Below, piece after piece: positions 1 through 8,476 of a stretch of DNA of 64,000 bases. Under the pieces are notes generated by a model that ran no database searches, was not told where the DNA came from, and saw nothing but the letters and a program-made list of their open reading frames with translations. This stretch comes from Kingella oralis. Lineage in GTDB: Bacteria > Pseudomonadota > Gammaproteobacteria > Burkholderiales > Neisseriaceae. How positions within the stretch are numbered: position 1 is the first letter of the stretch; every line of letters begins with the position of its first letter. The stretch covers positions 2,232,001-2,296,000 of the forward strand of contig NZ_CP059569.1 of NCBI RefSeq assembly GCF_014054985.1, read 5' to 3'. The position numbers were made by a program, and so were the translations under genes.

Positions 1-959
1 GGGATTGTTCCGCCAGTTCGCGCATGGCGTGGGTAACTTCGTTTTCAGGCAGCATTTGCAATGCCAAAATGGCTTTATCCGCTGCGTGCCGGGCTTGCTG
101 CACGCAATAATCCAGCGCACCCGATTGCATTACATGATTGTGTATGGTTTCAAAATAACTGCGGTCGGCGTGTTGCAAGGCGTGGCGCACATCACGGGCG
201 GCTTCTTCGCTGCCTTGCCGCATCAGGTAAATCAGCGGCAAGGTAGGCTTGCCTTCGGCTAAATCGTCGCCGACATTTTTGCCGATTTGCTCCACGCTGC
301 CCGAATAATCCAACACGTCGTCAATGATTTGGAACGCGGTGCCGATGTGCGCGCCGTAGTCTTTCAGGGCTTGCTCTTGCCCGCTCGTTGCGCCTGCTAG
401 GATTGCGCCCACTTGCGCGGCGGCTTCAAACAGCTTGGCAGTTTTGTATTGGATGACTTGCAAATACTCAGTTTCGCTGATTTCGGTGTTGCCGATGTTC
501 ATTAGCTGCATCACTTCGCCCTCGGCGATGATGTTGGTGGCTTCTGCCATCACTTCTAGGATTTTCAGGCTGCCCGAACCCACCATCAGCTGAAACGCGC
601 GCGTGTATAAAAAATCGCCCACCAACACGGCGGCGGCGTTGCCAAACAGATTGTTGGCGGTTTTGCGCCCGCGCCGCAGTTCGCTTTCGTCCACCACATC
701 GTCGTGCAACAGCGTGGAGGTGTGGATAAATTCTACCATGGCGGCGAGGGAATACAGTTTGTCGCTGTCGCAGCCCAAGCATTTGCCCGCCAAAATGGTG
801 AGAATGGGGCGTAGCCGCTTGCCGCCTGCGCTGATGATGTAGGTGCCGATTTGCGAAATCAGGGCAACTTCGGATTGCACCGCGCGGTTGATGACCACGT
901 TTACGCGGCTTAAATCTGTTTCCAAATTTTGTTGAAAATAGGGAATGGTGTGCAGCATG
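1..959 (-). CDS. ispB: Octaprenyl (polyprenyl) diphosphate synthase, 3'-truncated by window edge
   Basis: Trans-polyprenyl diphosphate synthase that extends farnesyl-PP with isopentenyl-PP to make the ubiquinone side chain. About 319 codons are visible from ATG at 959; no stop is reached, so only the last few residues are missing (family about 320-325 aa). Both aspartate-rich motifs are present: LLHDDVVDESELRRG near residue 85 and QIIDDVLDYSG near residue 213. GGKRLRP near residue 45 matches the isopentenyl-PP binding region. A DUS lies inside the gene near 570 and is read as GSLKI. The longer chain-length type (not IspA) is inferred from overall similarity and from its usual position beside rplU-rpmA. 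A second, shorter-chain synthase (ispA) is at 11112-11999. Confidence 0.95.
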
Positions 960-1021
960 ACTTGCAGCTTTCGTGCGAATGCGTGTGGTTGGGAAAAGGG
1001 GCGATTATAGCAGTTATCGGC

Positions 1022-1065
1022 TTTTCAGGCTGCCTTTTGCTCGCGCAGCAGAGGCAGCCTGAAAA
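1022..1065. terminator. DUS inverted pair between ispB and rpmA
   Basis: A TTTTCAGGCTGCC arm (1022-1034) faces GGCAGCCTGAAAA (1053-1065), giving a 13-bp perfect stem. Paired uptake sequences acting as terminators are established for Neisseriaceae. It lies upstream of ispB and downstream of rpmA (both minus), so it would end rpmA read-through. Confidence 0.6.
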
Positions 1066-1097
1066 TTGAAAAACCCCGTTGCGGCACAACAGGGTTT
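1066..1097 (-). terminator. Intrinsic terminator of rplU-rpmA
   Basis: On the minus strand AAACCCTGTTG pairs with CAACGGGGTTT (one G-U) around a five-base loop and is followed by T residues. It begins 18 bp after the rpmA stop codon, as expected for the operon's own terminator. Confidence 0.7.
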
Positions 1098-1114
1098 GCT
1101 TGGCGAAAACCGGA

Positions 1115-1387
1115 TTAGTTTTCTGCGCCTTCGTAGGGGCGAACGCTCACGGTTTTGCGGTTCAACGCGCCTTTGGTGGCAAATTCTACATAACCGTCCA
1201 CTTTGGCAAATAAGGTATGATCTTTGCCCATGCCTACGTTTTCGCCTGCGTGGAATTTGGTGCCACGTTGGCGCACGATGATGGAACCTGCGGGAATCAG
1301 CTCGTTGCCGTAGGCTTTTACGCCTAGGCGTTTGGCTTCTGAATCGCGTCCGTTGCGGGTGCTACCGCCTGCTTTTTTACTAGCCAT
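1115..1387 (-). CDS. rpmA: 50S ribosomal protein L27
   Basis: Bacterial L27, a large-subunit protein whose N-terminal tail reaches toward the peptidyl transferase centre. The 90-aa length is normal. It starts MASKKAGGSTRNGRDSEAKR, the classic L27 N-terminus, and continues with GVKAYGNELIPAGSIIVRQR and HAGENVGMGKDHTLFA. It follows rplU by 25 bp in the same operon, with an AGGAGT ribosome site just before the ATG. No processed N-terminal extension of the Firmicutes type is present. Confidence 0.97.
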   Translation of the reverse strand: MASKKAGGSTRNGRDSEAKRLGVKAYGNELIPAGSIIVRQRGTKFHAGENVGMGKDHTLFAKVDGYVEFATKGALNRKTVSVRPYEGAEN

Positions 1388-1412
1388 GTTGGTTACTCCT
1401 GATTAGATTGGT

Positions 1413-1721
1413 TTAGGCGATGGACAAAATTTCAATTTGGGTGAAATTTTGGCGATGGCCTTGACGTTTTTGATAGTGTTTGCGGCGGCGCATTTTGAAA
1501 ATGCGGACTTTTTCGCCGCGACCGTGGGCAACCACTTTGGCTACCACTTTGGCTTTGGCGGCTTCTTCGCCTAGTTTTAGTTTATCGCCGTCAGCAATCA
1601 TCAGAACTTCTAGTTCGATTTGGCTGTCGAGTTCGGCTGGTATCTGTTCTACTTTCAATTTTTCGCCAACGGTAACTTTGTATTGTTTACCGCCAGTTTT
1701 TATGACCGCGTACATGCTCAA
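1413..1721 (-). CDS. rplU: 50S ribosomal protein L21
   Basis: L21, a large-subunit protein that binds 23S rRNA. The 102-aa length is right for the family. It begins MSMYAVIKTGGKQYKVTVGE and carries the conserved basic C-terminal stretch KMRRRKHYQKRQGHRQ. It is first in the rplU-rpmA operon, behind a strong promoter and a leader hairpin. Protein and order match other beta-proteobacteria. Confidence 0.97.
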   Translation of the reverse strand: MSMYAVIKTGGKQYKVTVGEKLKVEQIPAELDSQIELEVLMIADGDKLKLGEEAAKAKVVAKVVAHGRGEKVRIFKMRRRKHYQKRQGHRQNFTQIEILSIA

Positions 1722-1747
1722 CTCCGTAAGAATTGGGTTAATGAAAA

Positions 1748-1767
1748 GTTCCGCTAAGGGGCGGAAC
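1748..1767 (-). promoter_or_regulatory. 5'-UTR hairpin of rplU
   Basis: GTTCCGC (1748-1754) and GCGGAAC (1761-1767) form a 7-bp perfect stem with a six-base loop in the untranslated leader, between the promoter and rplU. Ribosomal protein operons often use leader structures for autoregulation. That role is inferred here, and I cannot match it to a named leader family. Confidence 0.45.
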
Positions 1768-1781
1768 GTGGAAAGCGGCGA

Positions 1782-1810
1782 ATTATGGCAATATTGGGTT
1801 GTTTTGTCAA
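1782..1810 (-). promoter_or_regulatory. Sigma70 promoter for rplU-rpmA
   Basis: Read on the minus strand: -35 TTGACA (1805-1810), 17-bp spacer, -10 CATAAT (1782-1787). The consensus -35 and ideal spacing fit a highly expressed ribosomal protein operon. Confidence 0.75.
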
Positions 1811-2006
1811 AAGATTTTTGCTTTTGCTGGGGATTGAGGCAGCCTGAAATTTGAAATGGAGCAACGATGGCTTGTTGCCAAATGGTTTATTCAATAGGGT
1901 TTTACTGATTAAGCGAGATGTTGGTACGCCGCCTGTGCTACGTTGGTTATGGGGTTGGCAAAGGTTTCAGGCTGCCTTTGGGTGCGGTATAGGCAGCCTG
2001 AAAACG

Positions 2007-3317
2007 CTATGGGTGGTTAGGCAAGGTAATTTCTACGCGCAAGCCTGTGGGGAAGTTTTGGCTGTCGTGCAGGGCGATGCTGCCGCCGTGGCGTTGAGCG
2101 ATGGTTTGGGCGATGGACAGCCCGAGCCCTGTGCCTTGTTCGTCGCTGCCGAGGATGCGGTAGAAGGGGTCAAATACGCGCTGGCGTTCGGCGGGGGGGA
2201 TGCCGTTGCCGTTGTCTTCTATGATGATGGTGGTGCTGCCCTGCTGGCTTTGGGTGGATAGGTCTATTTGGCTGCTTCTTGGGGTGTAGCGGATGGCGTT
2301 GTCGGCAAGGGTTTTGACAAGGGTGTATAGGTCTATTTCGCTGACGGGCAGGCTGGGGTTTTCGCTGGTGGTTACGCCGATATCTTGGTTTTTGGCTTGG
2401 GCTAGGGGGTGCAGGTCTTGGATGATGCGTTGGAAGATGGGTTGAATTGGGGTGGCAGGGGCGGGCTGGGCGGGCTCGGGGCTGGCTTGGCTGCGGGCGA
2501 GGGTGAGCAGTTGTTCTTGCAGTTGGTGGCTGCGGGCGATGGTGGTTTTCAGGCTGCCTATTTGGGCTTGGAGTTCGGGCGGGAGGTTGTGTTCGGCTAG
2601 GCGTTCGGCTTGTAGGCTGAGGGCGGTGGTGGGGGTGCGCAGTTCGTGGGCGGCATCGGCGATAAAGCGTTGCTGCTGTTGCATGGCTTGGTGGGTGCGG
2701 TGGAGCAGTTGGTTGATGGCGTGGATGAAGCCTTGGATTTCGCTGGGGGCTTGCTGGGGGTTGAGCGGGGCGAGATTGGTGGCTTGGCGGTGTTGCAATT
2801 CTTGCGATTGTTGGCGCAGGGGGCGCAGGGCGCGGCGGATTTGCCCAATCAGCAGGGCGATGGCAAGCGGGATGGTGGCTAGGATGGGCGCGGTGCTGTG
2901 CCATGCGATGCTTTGGGCTAGGTCGTCGCGGTATTCGTTTTCTTGATAGATGATGATTTTGCCTTGCTCAGTGGTGGTGGTGTAGACGCGGTAGGTGTCG
3001 TCGCCGTCGGCTTCGGTGAGGGTGTGGAAGCCGTCGGGCAGGTGGCTGGCTTCGGGCAGGGCTTTTTTGTCGGGCGCTTGTTGGGTGCTGGTGCGGATGT
3101 GGATGCGCGCGTCGTTTTTGCTTTTTTGCGATTTGGGCAGGGGTTGGCTGGGGTTGATGTAGGCGGCGATTTGGCGCAGTAGGTCGTCTTGGATTTTGTG
3201 GGTTTGGTGGTAGGTCTCGTAGAACGAGAGGCTGCCTGAAACCAAAGCGATGAACAGCAGCAGGGCGGTGATGGTGAGGCTAAGTTGCAGTTGGAGAGAG
3301 TGTTTGATGCGGGTCAT
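2007..3317 (-). CDS. Two-component sensor histidine kinase (QseC/PmrB/MisS-like)
   Basis: Inner-membrane sensor kinase, 436 aa. There are two membrane segments (about residues 10-31 and 143-160) around a periplasmic loop of roughly 110 residues. HAMP follows, then HisKA with the phospho-acceptor His224 in RFIADAAHELRTPTTALSLQ. The HATPase domain has NAIRYTP (N box), EDNGNGIPP (G1) and GTGLGLSIA (G2). All catalytic boxes are intact. The cognate regulator lies 141 bp upstream on the same strand. The coding strand is unusually C-rich. The ligand cannot be read from sequence; QseC-type relatives respond to metals, cationic peptides or envelope stress. The MisS equivalence in Neisseria is plausible but not proven. 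Confidence 0.9.
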   Translation of the reverse strand: MTRIKHSLQLQLSLTITALLLFIALVSGSLSFYETYHQTHKIQDDLLRQIAAYINPSQPLPKSQKSKNDARIHIRTSTQQAPDKKALPEASHLPDGFHTLTEADGDDTYRVYTTTTEQGKIIIYQENEYRDDLAQSIAWHSTAPILATIPLAIALLIGQIRRALRPLRQQSQELQHRQATNLAPLNPQQAPSEIQGFIHAINQLLHRTHQAMQQQQRFIADAAHELRTPTTALSLQAERLAEHNLPPELQAQIGSLKTTIARSHQLQEQLLTLARSQASPEPAQPAPATPIQPIFQRIIQDLHPLAQAKNQDIGVTTSENPSLPVSEIDLYTLVKTLADNAIRYTPRSSQIDLSTQSQQGSTTIIIEDNGNGIPPAERQRVFDPFYRILGSDEQGTGLGLSIAQTIAQRHGGSIALHDSQNFPTGLRVEITLPNHP

Positions 3318-3458
3318 TTTCAGGCTGCCTTTTGGGTGTGCGATGGGTGGGCTGTGGGAAGCGTGGTGCGCGGCAAGACGCGCGTTCTGGCGAATATTTG
3401 TTTACAGCATTTCAGGCTGCCTTGGAATATGAGGCAGCCTGAAATTGGTTTGAGTGGA

Positions 3459-4127
3459 TTACTCAGCTTTGGGCATCATCCAGCCCACGCCGCGTATGTT
3501 TTTAATATGCTCTTTGCCGATTTTTTTGCGCAGGCTGTGAATCAGGAAATCGATGGCGTTGCTTTCCACTTCTTCGCCCCAGCCGTAGATTTTGTCTTCC
3601 AGCTCGCTGCGGGAATGGATGATGCCTGCGCGACTAATTAGGGCTTGGAGTACGGCGAATTCTTTTTGGCTCAATAGGATGTTTTCAGGCTGCCCTTCCA
3701 GCGTGGCTTGGTAGGTTTGCGGGTTAAGCTGAATGCTGCCGTTGCGCAACAGCGGGCTGGCTTGCCCTGCGTGGCGGCGCAGGATGGCGCGGATGCGGGC
3801 TTTAAGTTCCGCCATGATAAAGGGTTTGATGATGTAATCATCCGCGCCGCCATCTAGCCCTGCAAGGCGGCTTTGGATGTCGTCGCGGGCGGTGAGGATG
3901 AGAATCGGCGTGGCGTTGCGAAGCGCGCGGGTGTGTTGCAGCACTTGGATGCCGTCTTGCCCGGGCAGCCCCAAATCCAGCAGGATGATGTCGTAGTTTT
4001 GGCCGGCGAGGGTGGTTTCGGCGGTGTTGCCATTGTTCACCCAATCCACCGCGTAGCCGTCGTCTTTCAGGCTGCCGACAACAGCTTGGGCAATCATGGA
4101 GTCGTCTTCAACAAGCAAAATGCGCAT
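3459..4127 (-). CDS. OmpR-family response regulator (QseB/PmrA/MisR-like)
   Basis: DNA-binding response regulator, 222 aa. The receiver domain spans residues 1-115, with acidic pocket EDD at 7-9, phospho-accepting Asp51 in DIILLDLGLPGQDG, and the conserved KPF lysine. A winged-helix DNA-binding domain follows (about 125-218), with SRAGIIHSRSELEDKIYGWG and SLRKKIG. It partners with the downstream kinase. Just upstream are two CTAATT half-sites spaced 11 bp apart next to a TACAAT -10 box, a layout typical of OmpR-family autoregulation. The same array precedes the PepSY gene at 15907. A DUS in the gene is read as EGQPEN. Confidence 0.92.
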   Translation of the reverse strand: MRILLVEDDSMIAQAVVGSLKDDGYAVDWVNNGNTAETTLAGQNYDIILLDLGLPGQDGIQVLQHTRALRNATPILILTARDDIQSRLAGLDGGADDYIIKPFIMAELKARIRAILRRHAGQASPLLRNGSIQLNPQTYQATLEGQPENILLSQKEFAVLQALISRAGIIHSRSELEDKIYGWGEEVESNAIDFLIHSLRKKIGKEHIKNIRGVGWMMPKAE

Positions 4128-4166
4128 GGGATGTCCTTTGGGTTTGGGCGGGTGGTTTTCGGATGG

Positions 4167-4198
4167 ATTGTAGCAGGAGATAATTAGCAGAAAATTAG
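4167..4198 (-). promoter_or_regulatory. Promoter and direct-repeat operator of the two-component operon
   Basis: On the minus strand, CTAATT (4193-4198), five bases, CTAATT (4182-4187), nine bases, then -10 TACAAT (4167-4172). Half-sites 11 bp apart are typical of OmpR-family dimers. The same element with identical spacing precedes the PepSY gene (16276-16307). Binding by the adjacent regulator is inferred. Confidence 0.6.
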
Positions 4199-4298
4199 GG
4201 TAGCCTGAAACGGGGGCGCGGCGGCTGATATTATAGATAACGGGCGGCCAAGCCGTATCATTCTTGCGCCATTATGGCTTTTCAGGCTGCCACAATCT

Positions 4299-4328
4299 AT
4301 CTAACTCTTTATCATCTAACTCTTTATC
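4299..4328 (+). repeat. Tandem 15-bp direct repeat upstream of rseP
   Basis: ATCTAACTCTTTATC occurs twice, exactly and back to back (4299-4313, 4314-4328), about 60 bp before the rseP start. It could be a slipped-strand duplication or a pair of regulator half-sites. Confidence 0.7.
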
Positions 4329-4390
4329 AAATAAACCAAAACTGCTATGCTAGCCCCGTTTTTCCAACCCCATTCACACGGAGCGCCGCC

Positions 4391-5740
4391 TTGTCCACCG
4401 TTTTATCCGCTTTGCACATGCTTGCCGCATTTATTGTCGCCATCGTTTTACTCGTTAGCCTGCACGAACTCGGGCATCTTGTCGTGGCGCGGCTGTGTGG
4501 CATCAAAGTGCTGCGCTTTTCCGTGGGCATGGGCAAGCCGTTTTACACCAAACGCTGGCGCAATATTGAATGGTGTCTCGCCCCCTTTCCCATCGGCGGC
4601 TATGTGAAAATGGTGGACACGCGCGAAGGCGAAGTCGCCGCCGAAGATTTGCCCGTTGCCTTTGACAAACAACACCCGCTCAAACGCATCGCCGTGGTGC
4701 TGGCAGGGCCGTTCACCAATCTGATTTTAGCCGTGTTGCTGTATTGGTTTAGCTTTGGCGTGGGCGGCATCACCCAAGTTCGCCCCTATGTGGGCACGGT
4801 AGAGCCCGCCAGCATCGCCGCGCAAGCAGGCTTTCAACAAGGCGACAAAATCATCAGCGTAAACGGCAAGCCCGTAAACAATTTTTCCGATGCCTACACC
4901 GAAATCGTGCTGGATTTAGAAACAGGCAAAATCAACGTGCAAGTGGAAAACGCGCAAGGGCAGCCTGAAAACCGCATCGTCAATGCAGCAGGCACGCAGC
5001 AAGCCAACGATGTCGCCAAGCGTAAAATCGGGCTGGGCATTTCGCCCGTTAAAGTGAGCAACAGCATCGGCGAAGTGCGCCCCAACACCCCCGCGCAACG
5101 CGCAGGCTTGCAAAAAGACGACCAAATCATCGCCATCAACAACCAAGCCATGCCCACATGGGAAGCGTGGAGCAAAATCATCCGCGAAAACCCCAGCCGC
5201 AGCCTGAAACTCCAATACATCCGCCAAGGCAAAGCATACAGCACCACCATCACCCCCACCGCCGAGGGCAAAATCGGCGTGCTGCCACAAAGCGATGCCG
5301 CATGGGACAACAAAGTCCGCCACCACTACACCCCCAGCTTCGCCGAAGCCATGCAGCTTAGCTGGAACAAAACCGTTAATTATTCCGGCATGACACTATC
5401 TTTCTTCGGCAAATTGCTCACAGGCAACGCCTCGCTGGCGCATATTTCAGGCCCGATTACCATCGCCGAAGTGGCGGGCAAAACCGCACAAATCGGCTGG
5501 CAGCCTTATGTGGAATTTCTCGCGCTGGTGAGCATCAGCCTTGGCGTGATGAACCTGCTGCCGATTCCCGTGTTAGACGGCGGGCATTTTGTTTACTATA
5601 CTATTGAGCTTTTGATTGGGCGACCCATCAGCAAACGCGCCCAAGAATGGGGCTTACGCTTTGGCATTTCCGCTATGCTCGCCATGATGATTCTGGCCTT
5701 TTTCAACGACATCACCCGACTAATCGCCTCTTTTGGATAA
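4391..5740 (+). CDS. rseP: Site-2 intramembrane zinc metalloprotease RseP
   Basis: Inner-membrane protease that cuts anti-sigma factors and leftover signal peptides. From the TTG at 4391 the protein is 449 aa, matching Neisseria RseP (about 446). The zinc site HELGH is at residues 25-29 in the first membrane helix. Two periplasmic PDZ-like regions follow, then NLLPIPVLDGG near the C-terminus supplies the third metal ligand. I chose TTG because GGAG lies seven bases upstream; ATG 4418 is an alternative. The upstream ATG at 4274 would add an unlikely extension. bamA follows 13 bp after the stop. In Neisseria dxr sits just upstream; here dxr is at 58918. Confidence 0.93.
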   Translation: MSTVLSALHMLAAFIVAIVLLVSLHELGHLVVARLCGIKVLRFSVGMGKPFYTKRWRNIEWCLAPFPIGGYVKMVDTREGEVAAEDLPVAFDKQHPLKRIAVVLAGPFTNLILAVLLYWFSFGVGGITQVRPYVGTVEPASIAAQAGFQQGDKIISVNGKPVNNFSDAYTEIVLDLETGKINVQVENAQGQPENRIVNAAGTQQANDVAKRKIGLGISPVKVSNSIGEVRPNTPAQRAGLQKDDQIIAINNQAMPTWEAWSKIIRENPSRSLKLQYIRQGKAYSTTITPTAEGKIGVLPQSDAAWDNKVRHHYTPSFAEAMQLSWNKTVNYSGMTLSFFGKLLTGNASLAHISGPITIAEVAGKTAQIGWQPYVEFLALVSISLGVMNLLPIPVLDGGHFVYYTIELLIGRPISKRAQEWGLRFGISAMLAMMILAFFNDITRLIASFG

Positions 5741-5753
5741 TTTTGGATAACCT

Positions 5754-8291
5754 ATGAAACTCAAACACCTCACCGCCACCCTCATCGCACTCGGCATTGC
5801 CGCGCCCGCATGGGCAGCCGATTTCACCATCAAAAACTTCCGCATTGAAGGCGAGCAACACACTTCCGAAGCCACCGTGCGCTCGCTGCTGCCCGTAAAA
5901 GAAGGCGACACCTACACCGATGCCGTTGGCGAAGACATCATCCGCCGCCTGCACGCCAGCGGTTTCTACGAAAACGCCCTGCTGGAACAAAACGGCAATA
6001 TGCTGATTATCACCGTGAAAGAACGCCCGATTGTGAGCGAATTAACGGTGAAAGGCGCGAAAGTTTTGCCCACTGATGCCATTGTGAAGCAAATGTCCAC
6101 CGTGCGCGCCAGCAACGCAGGCAGCGATGAAGATTTGGTGAACAGCAAGCAAGACACCGAAAAATCGTATGACCAAAAACAAGCCGATTTTGAACGCACC
6201 ACCGATTCCAGCACCGCGCAAGCCATTGCCAGCGCAGGCTTAGCCAAAGGCGATTTTTTCAGCCAAGAAGCCCTGATTCGCGCCTTGCGCGCCTTAGATG
6301 CCGCCTATAAAGAGCAAGGCAAAAACAACGTAAAAATCACGCCCGAAGTGCAAGAGTTGTCGCAAAACCGCGTTGCCGTAACCATCAACATCGAAGAAGG
6401 CGAAACCACGCGCGTGAAAAAACTGGATTTTGAAGGCAACGAACACTTTTCCGATTACCGCCTCAGCCGCGTGATTGGCTTAACCGACGGCACTTGGATT
6501 TCGTGGGTAACCAAATCCAACGTGTTCTCATGGGAAAAATTCAGCAAAGACAAAGCCCGCCTAGAATCGTTCTACCACCGCAAAGGCTATTTTGATTTCA
6601 AAGTGGACTTTGAAGACGTGCAACGCCAGCTCAACGAAGACCGCACGCGCGAAAGCGTAACCATCCGCGTGCACGAGGGCGAACGCTATTATTGGGGCGA
6701 CACCCAAATTGAAGGCGACAACAAAGAAGTGCCGATTGCCCAATTGCAAAAACACCTGAAAAAAATCAAAGCGGGAAGTTTGAGCAACATGGACACGCTG
6801 CAAGAAGCGCTAGCCAAAATCAAACTGGATTTGCAATCCGCAGGCTATGCCCGCGCCGAAGTAACCACCGAAGCGCGCCGCCGCGAGGAAAACGGCAAGC
6901 ATTATGTGGATTTGACCGTGCAGCTTAACCCTGGCAACCGCGTGGCGGTGCGCCAAATTGAAATCAGCGGCAACAACAAAACCCGCGATGAAGTCATCCG
7001 CCGCGAAATGCGCCAAATGGAAGGCGCAACCTACGACCAAGCCAAGCTCAACCGCTCGGCAGAACGCTTGCGCCAGCTGGGTTATTTTGAAGACGTGCAG
7101 GTAACCACCGCGCCCGTGCCCGAAGACGAACAGCAAATGGATGTTTCCGTTGCCGTGAAAGAACGCGCCACAGGCAGCCTGAATGCATCGGCAGGCTGGT
7201 CGCAAGACGACGGTTTGATTTTGGCGGCGGGCGTGTCGCAAGACAATTTGTTCGGCACGGGCAAATCCGCTTCGCTGAACGTGTCGCGCAGCAAAGTAAC
7301 CCAATCGGCAAACCTGTCGTTCACCGACCCTTATTTCACCCCCGACGGCGTGAGCATGACTTACAGCCTGTTCGGCTCGCGCTACGACCCGTCCAAATCC
7401 ACCAGCACCAGCACGCGCCGCAATTACCGCATGACGCGCTACGGCGGCACGGCAACCATGGGCATCCCGATTACCGAATACGACCGCGTAAACTTTGGCT
7501 TGGGCGTGGAACACATGGGCGTTACGCTGTTACGCAACCCGCCTTATCGTTATCAACGCTTTGTGGATGAAAACAAGCGCAACAACTGGATTTACAAAGG
7601 CTTGCTCAGCTGGTACCGCAACACTACGGATGACGGCTATTGGCCCACCCGCGGCTACAACGCCAATGTAACAGGCGAAATCGGCCTGCCCGGCAGTGGC
7701 TTGCAATATTATCAATTAGGGCACCAACAAACTTGGTACTTCCCGATTTCTCGCTCGTTTACCCTGATGCTGAATGGGCAAATTGGATACAGCGGCAGCT
7801 ATGGCAAAACCAAAGATGTGCCGTTTATGTACACCCAATCGGGCGGCGGTTTAGGCTCGGTGCGCGGCTACGAAACAGGCACGCTCGGCCCCAAAGTGTA
7901 TGACGTTGACCCCTACGATGGCTCGCTGGACACTGAGGCATACGGCGGTAAATTTGCCGTGAACGCCAATGCCGAATTGCTGTTCCCCTTCCCTGGCTTA
8001 AAAGACAGCAAAAGTATTCGCATGAGCTTGTTTGCTGATGCGGGCAGCGTGTGGGATGGCAAAAACTACAACCAATTTGCATACAGCCGCAGCAATCCTT
8101 ATGGCAGCAATGGTTTTTACACCAGCAGCCATAAATCCAGCTTTAAAGAAGAATTGCGCTATTCAACAGGCTTGGCTTTAACGTGGATTTCCCCCGTCGG
8201 CCCAATTAAATTGAGCTACGCCTTGCCGCTCAACAAAAAAACGGGCGACCAAGTGCAACGCTTCCAATTCCAACTGGGCACTGTGTTCTAA
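5754..8291 (+). CDS. bamA: Outer membrane protein assembly factor BamA (Omp85)
   Basis: Central subunit of the BAM complex, which folds beta-barrels into the outer membrane. It has 845 aa: signal peptide 1-21 (ending PAWA), five POTRA domains to about residue 470, then a 16-strand barrel ending FQFQLGTVF with the terminal Phe of the beta-signal. VRGY in GSVRGYETGTLGP matches the conserved loop-6 motif. It is about 50 residues longer than meningococcal Omp85. Most of the excess is a polar stretch at about residues 113-153, at the POTRA1/POTRA2 junction, rich in Asp, Ser, Gln and Lys. It is translated just after rseP and precedes skp. A strong terminator follows the gene. Confidence 0.97.
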   Translation: MKLKHLTATLIALGIAAPAWAADFTIKNFRIEGEQHTSEATVRSLLPVKEGDTYTDAVGEDIIRRLHASGFYENALLEQNGNMLIITVKERPIVSELTVKGAKVLPTDAIVKQMSTVRASNAGSDEDLVNSKQDTEKSYDQKQADFERTTDSSTAQAIASAGLAKGDFFSQEALIRALRALDAAYKEQGKNNVKITPEVQELSQNRVAVTINIEEGETTRVKKLDFEGNEHFSDYRLSRVIGLTDGTWISWVTKSNVFSWEKFSKDKARLESFYHRKGYFDFKVDFEDVQRQLNEDRTRESVTIRVHEGERYYWGDTQIEGDNKEVPIAQLQKHLKKIKAGSLSNMDTLQEALAKIKLDLQSAGYARAEVTTEARRREENGKHYVDLTVQLNPGNRVAVRQIEISGNNKTRDEVIRREMRQMEGATYDQAKLNRSAERLRQLGYFEDVQVTTAPVPEDEQQMDVSVAVKERATGSLNASAGWSQDDGLILAAGVSQDNLFGTGKSASLNVSRSKVTQSANLSFTDPYFTPDGVSMTYSLFGSRYDPSKSTSTSTRRNYRMTRYGGTATMGIPITEYDRVNFGLGVEHMGVTLLRNPPYRYQRFVDENKRNNWIYKGLLSWYRNTTDDGYWPTRGYNANVTGEIGLPGSGLQYYQLGHQQTWYFPISRSFTLMLNGQIGYSGSYGKTKDVPFMYTQSGGGLGSVRGYETGTLGPKVYDVDPYDGSLDTEAYGGKFAVNANAELLFPFPGLKDSKSIRMSLFADAGSVWDGKNYNQFAYSRSNPYGSNGFYTSSHKSSFKEELRYSTGLALTWISPVGPIKLSYALPLNKKTGDQVQRFQFQLGTVF

Positions 8292-8295
8292 AATC

Positions 8296-8339
8296 AAAAA
8301 GCCTGTTGGCAGTTATTTGCAAACTGCCAACGGGCTTTT
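8296..8339 (+). terminator. Terminator after bamA
   Basis: AAAAAGCC/GGCTTTT and GTTGGCAGTT/AACTGCCAAC arms (8296-8314 and 8322-8339) fold with a short loop and end in T residues. It starts 5 bp after the bamA stop and contains no DUS. It separates rseP-bamA from skp-lpxD. Confidence 0.75.
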
Positions 8340-8476
8340 ATTGATTTAAGCGGCATATAGGCAGCCTGAAAATTGATTGGCGCGGTTGCTTTATCCGCAC
8401 GCAATGAATACACTCATCCCTACGCGCGCGCCATCCCACCGCGTATCGCAAACAAACCAAAAATAGGACGAACAAC

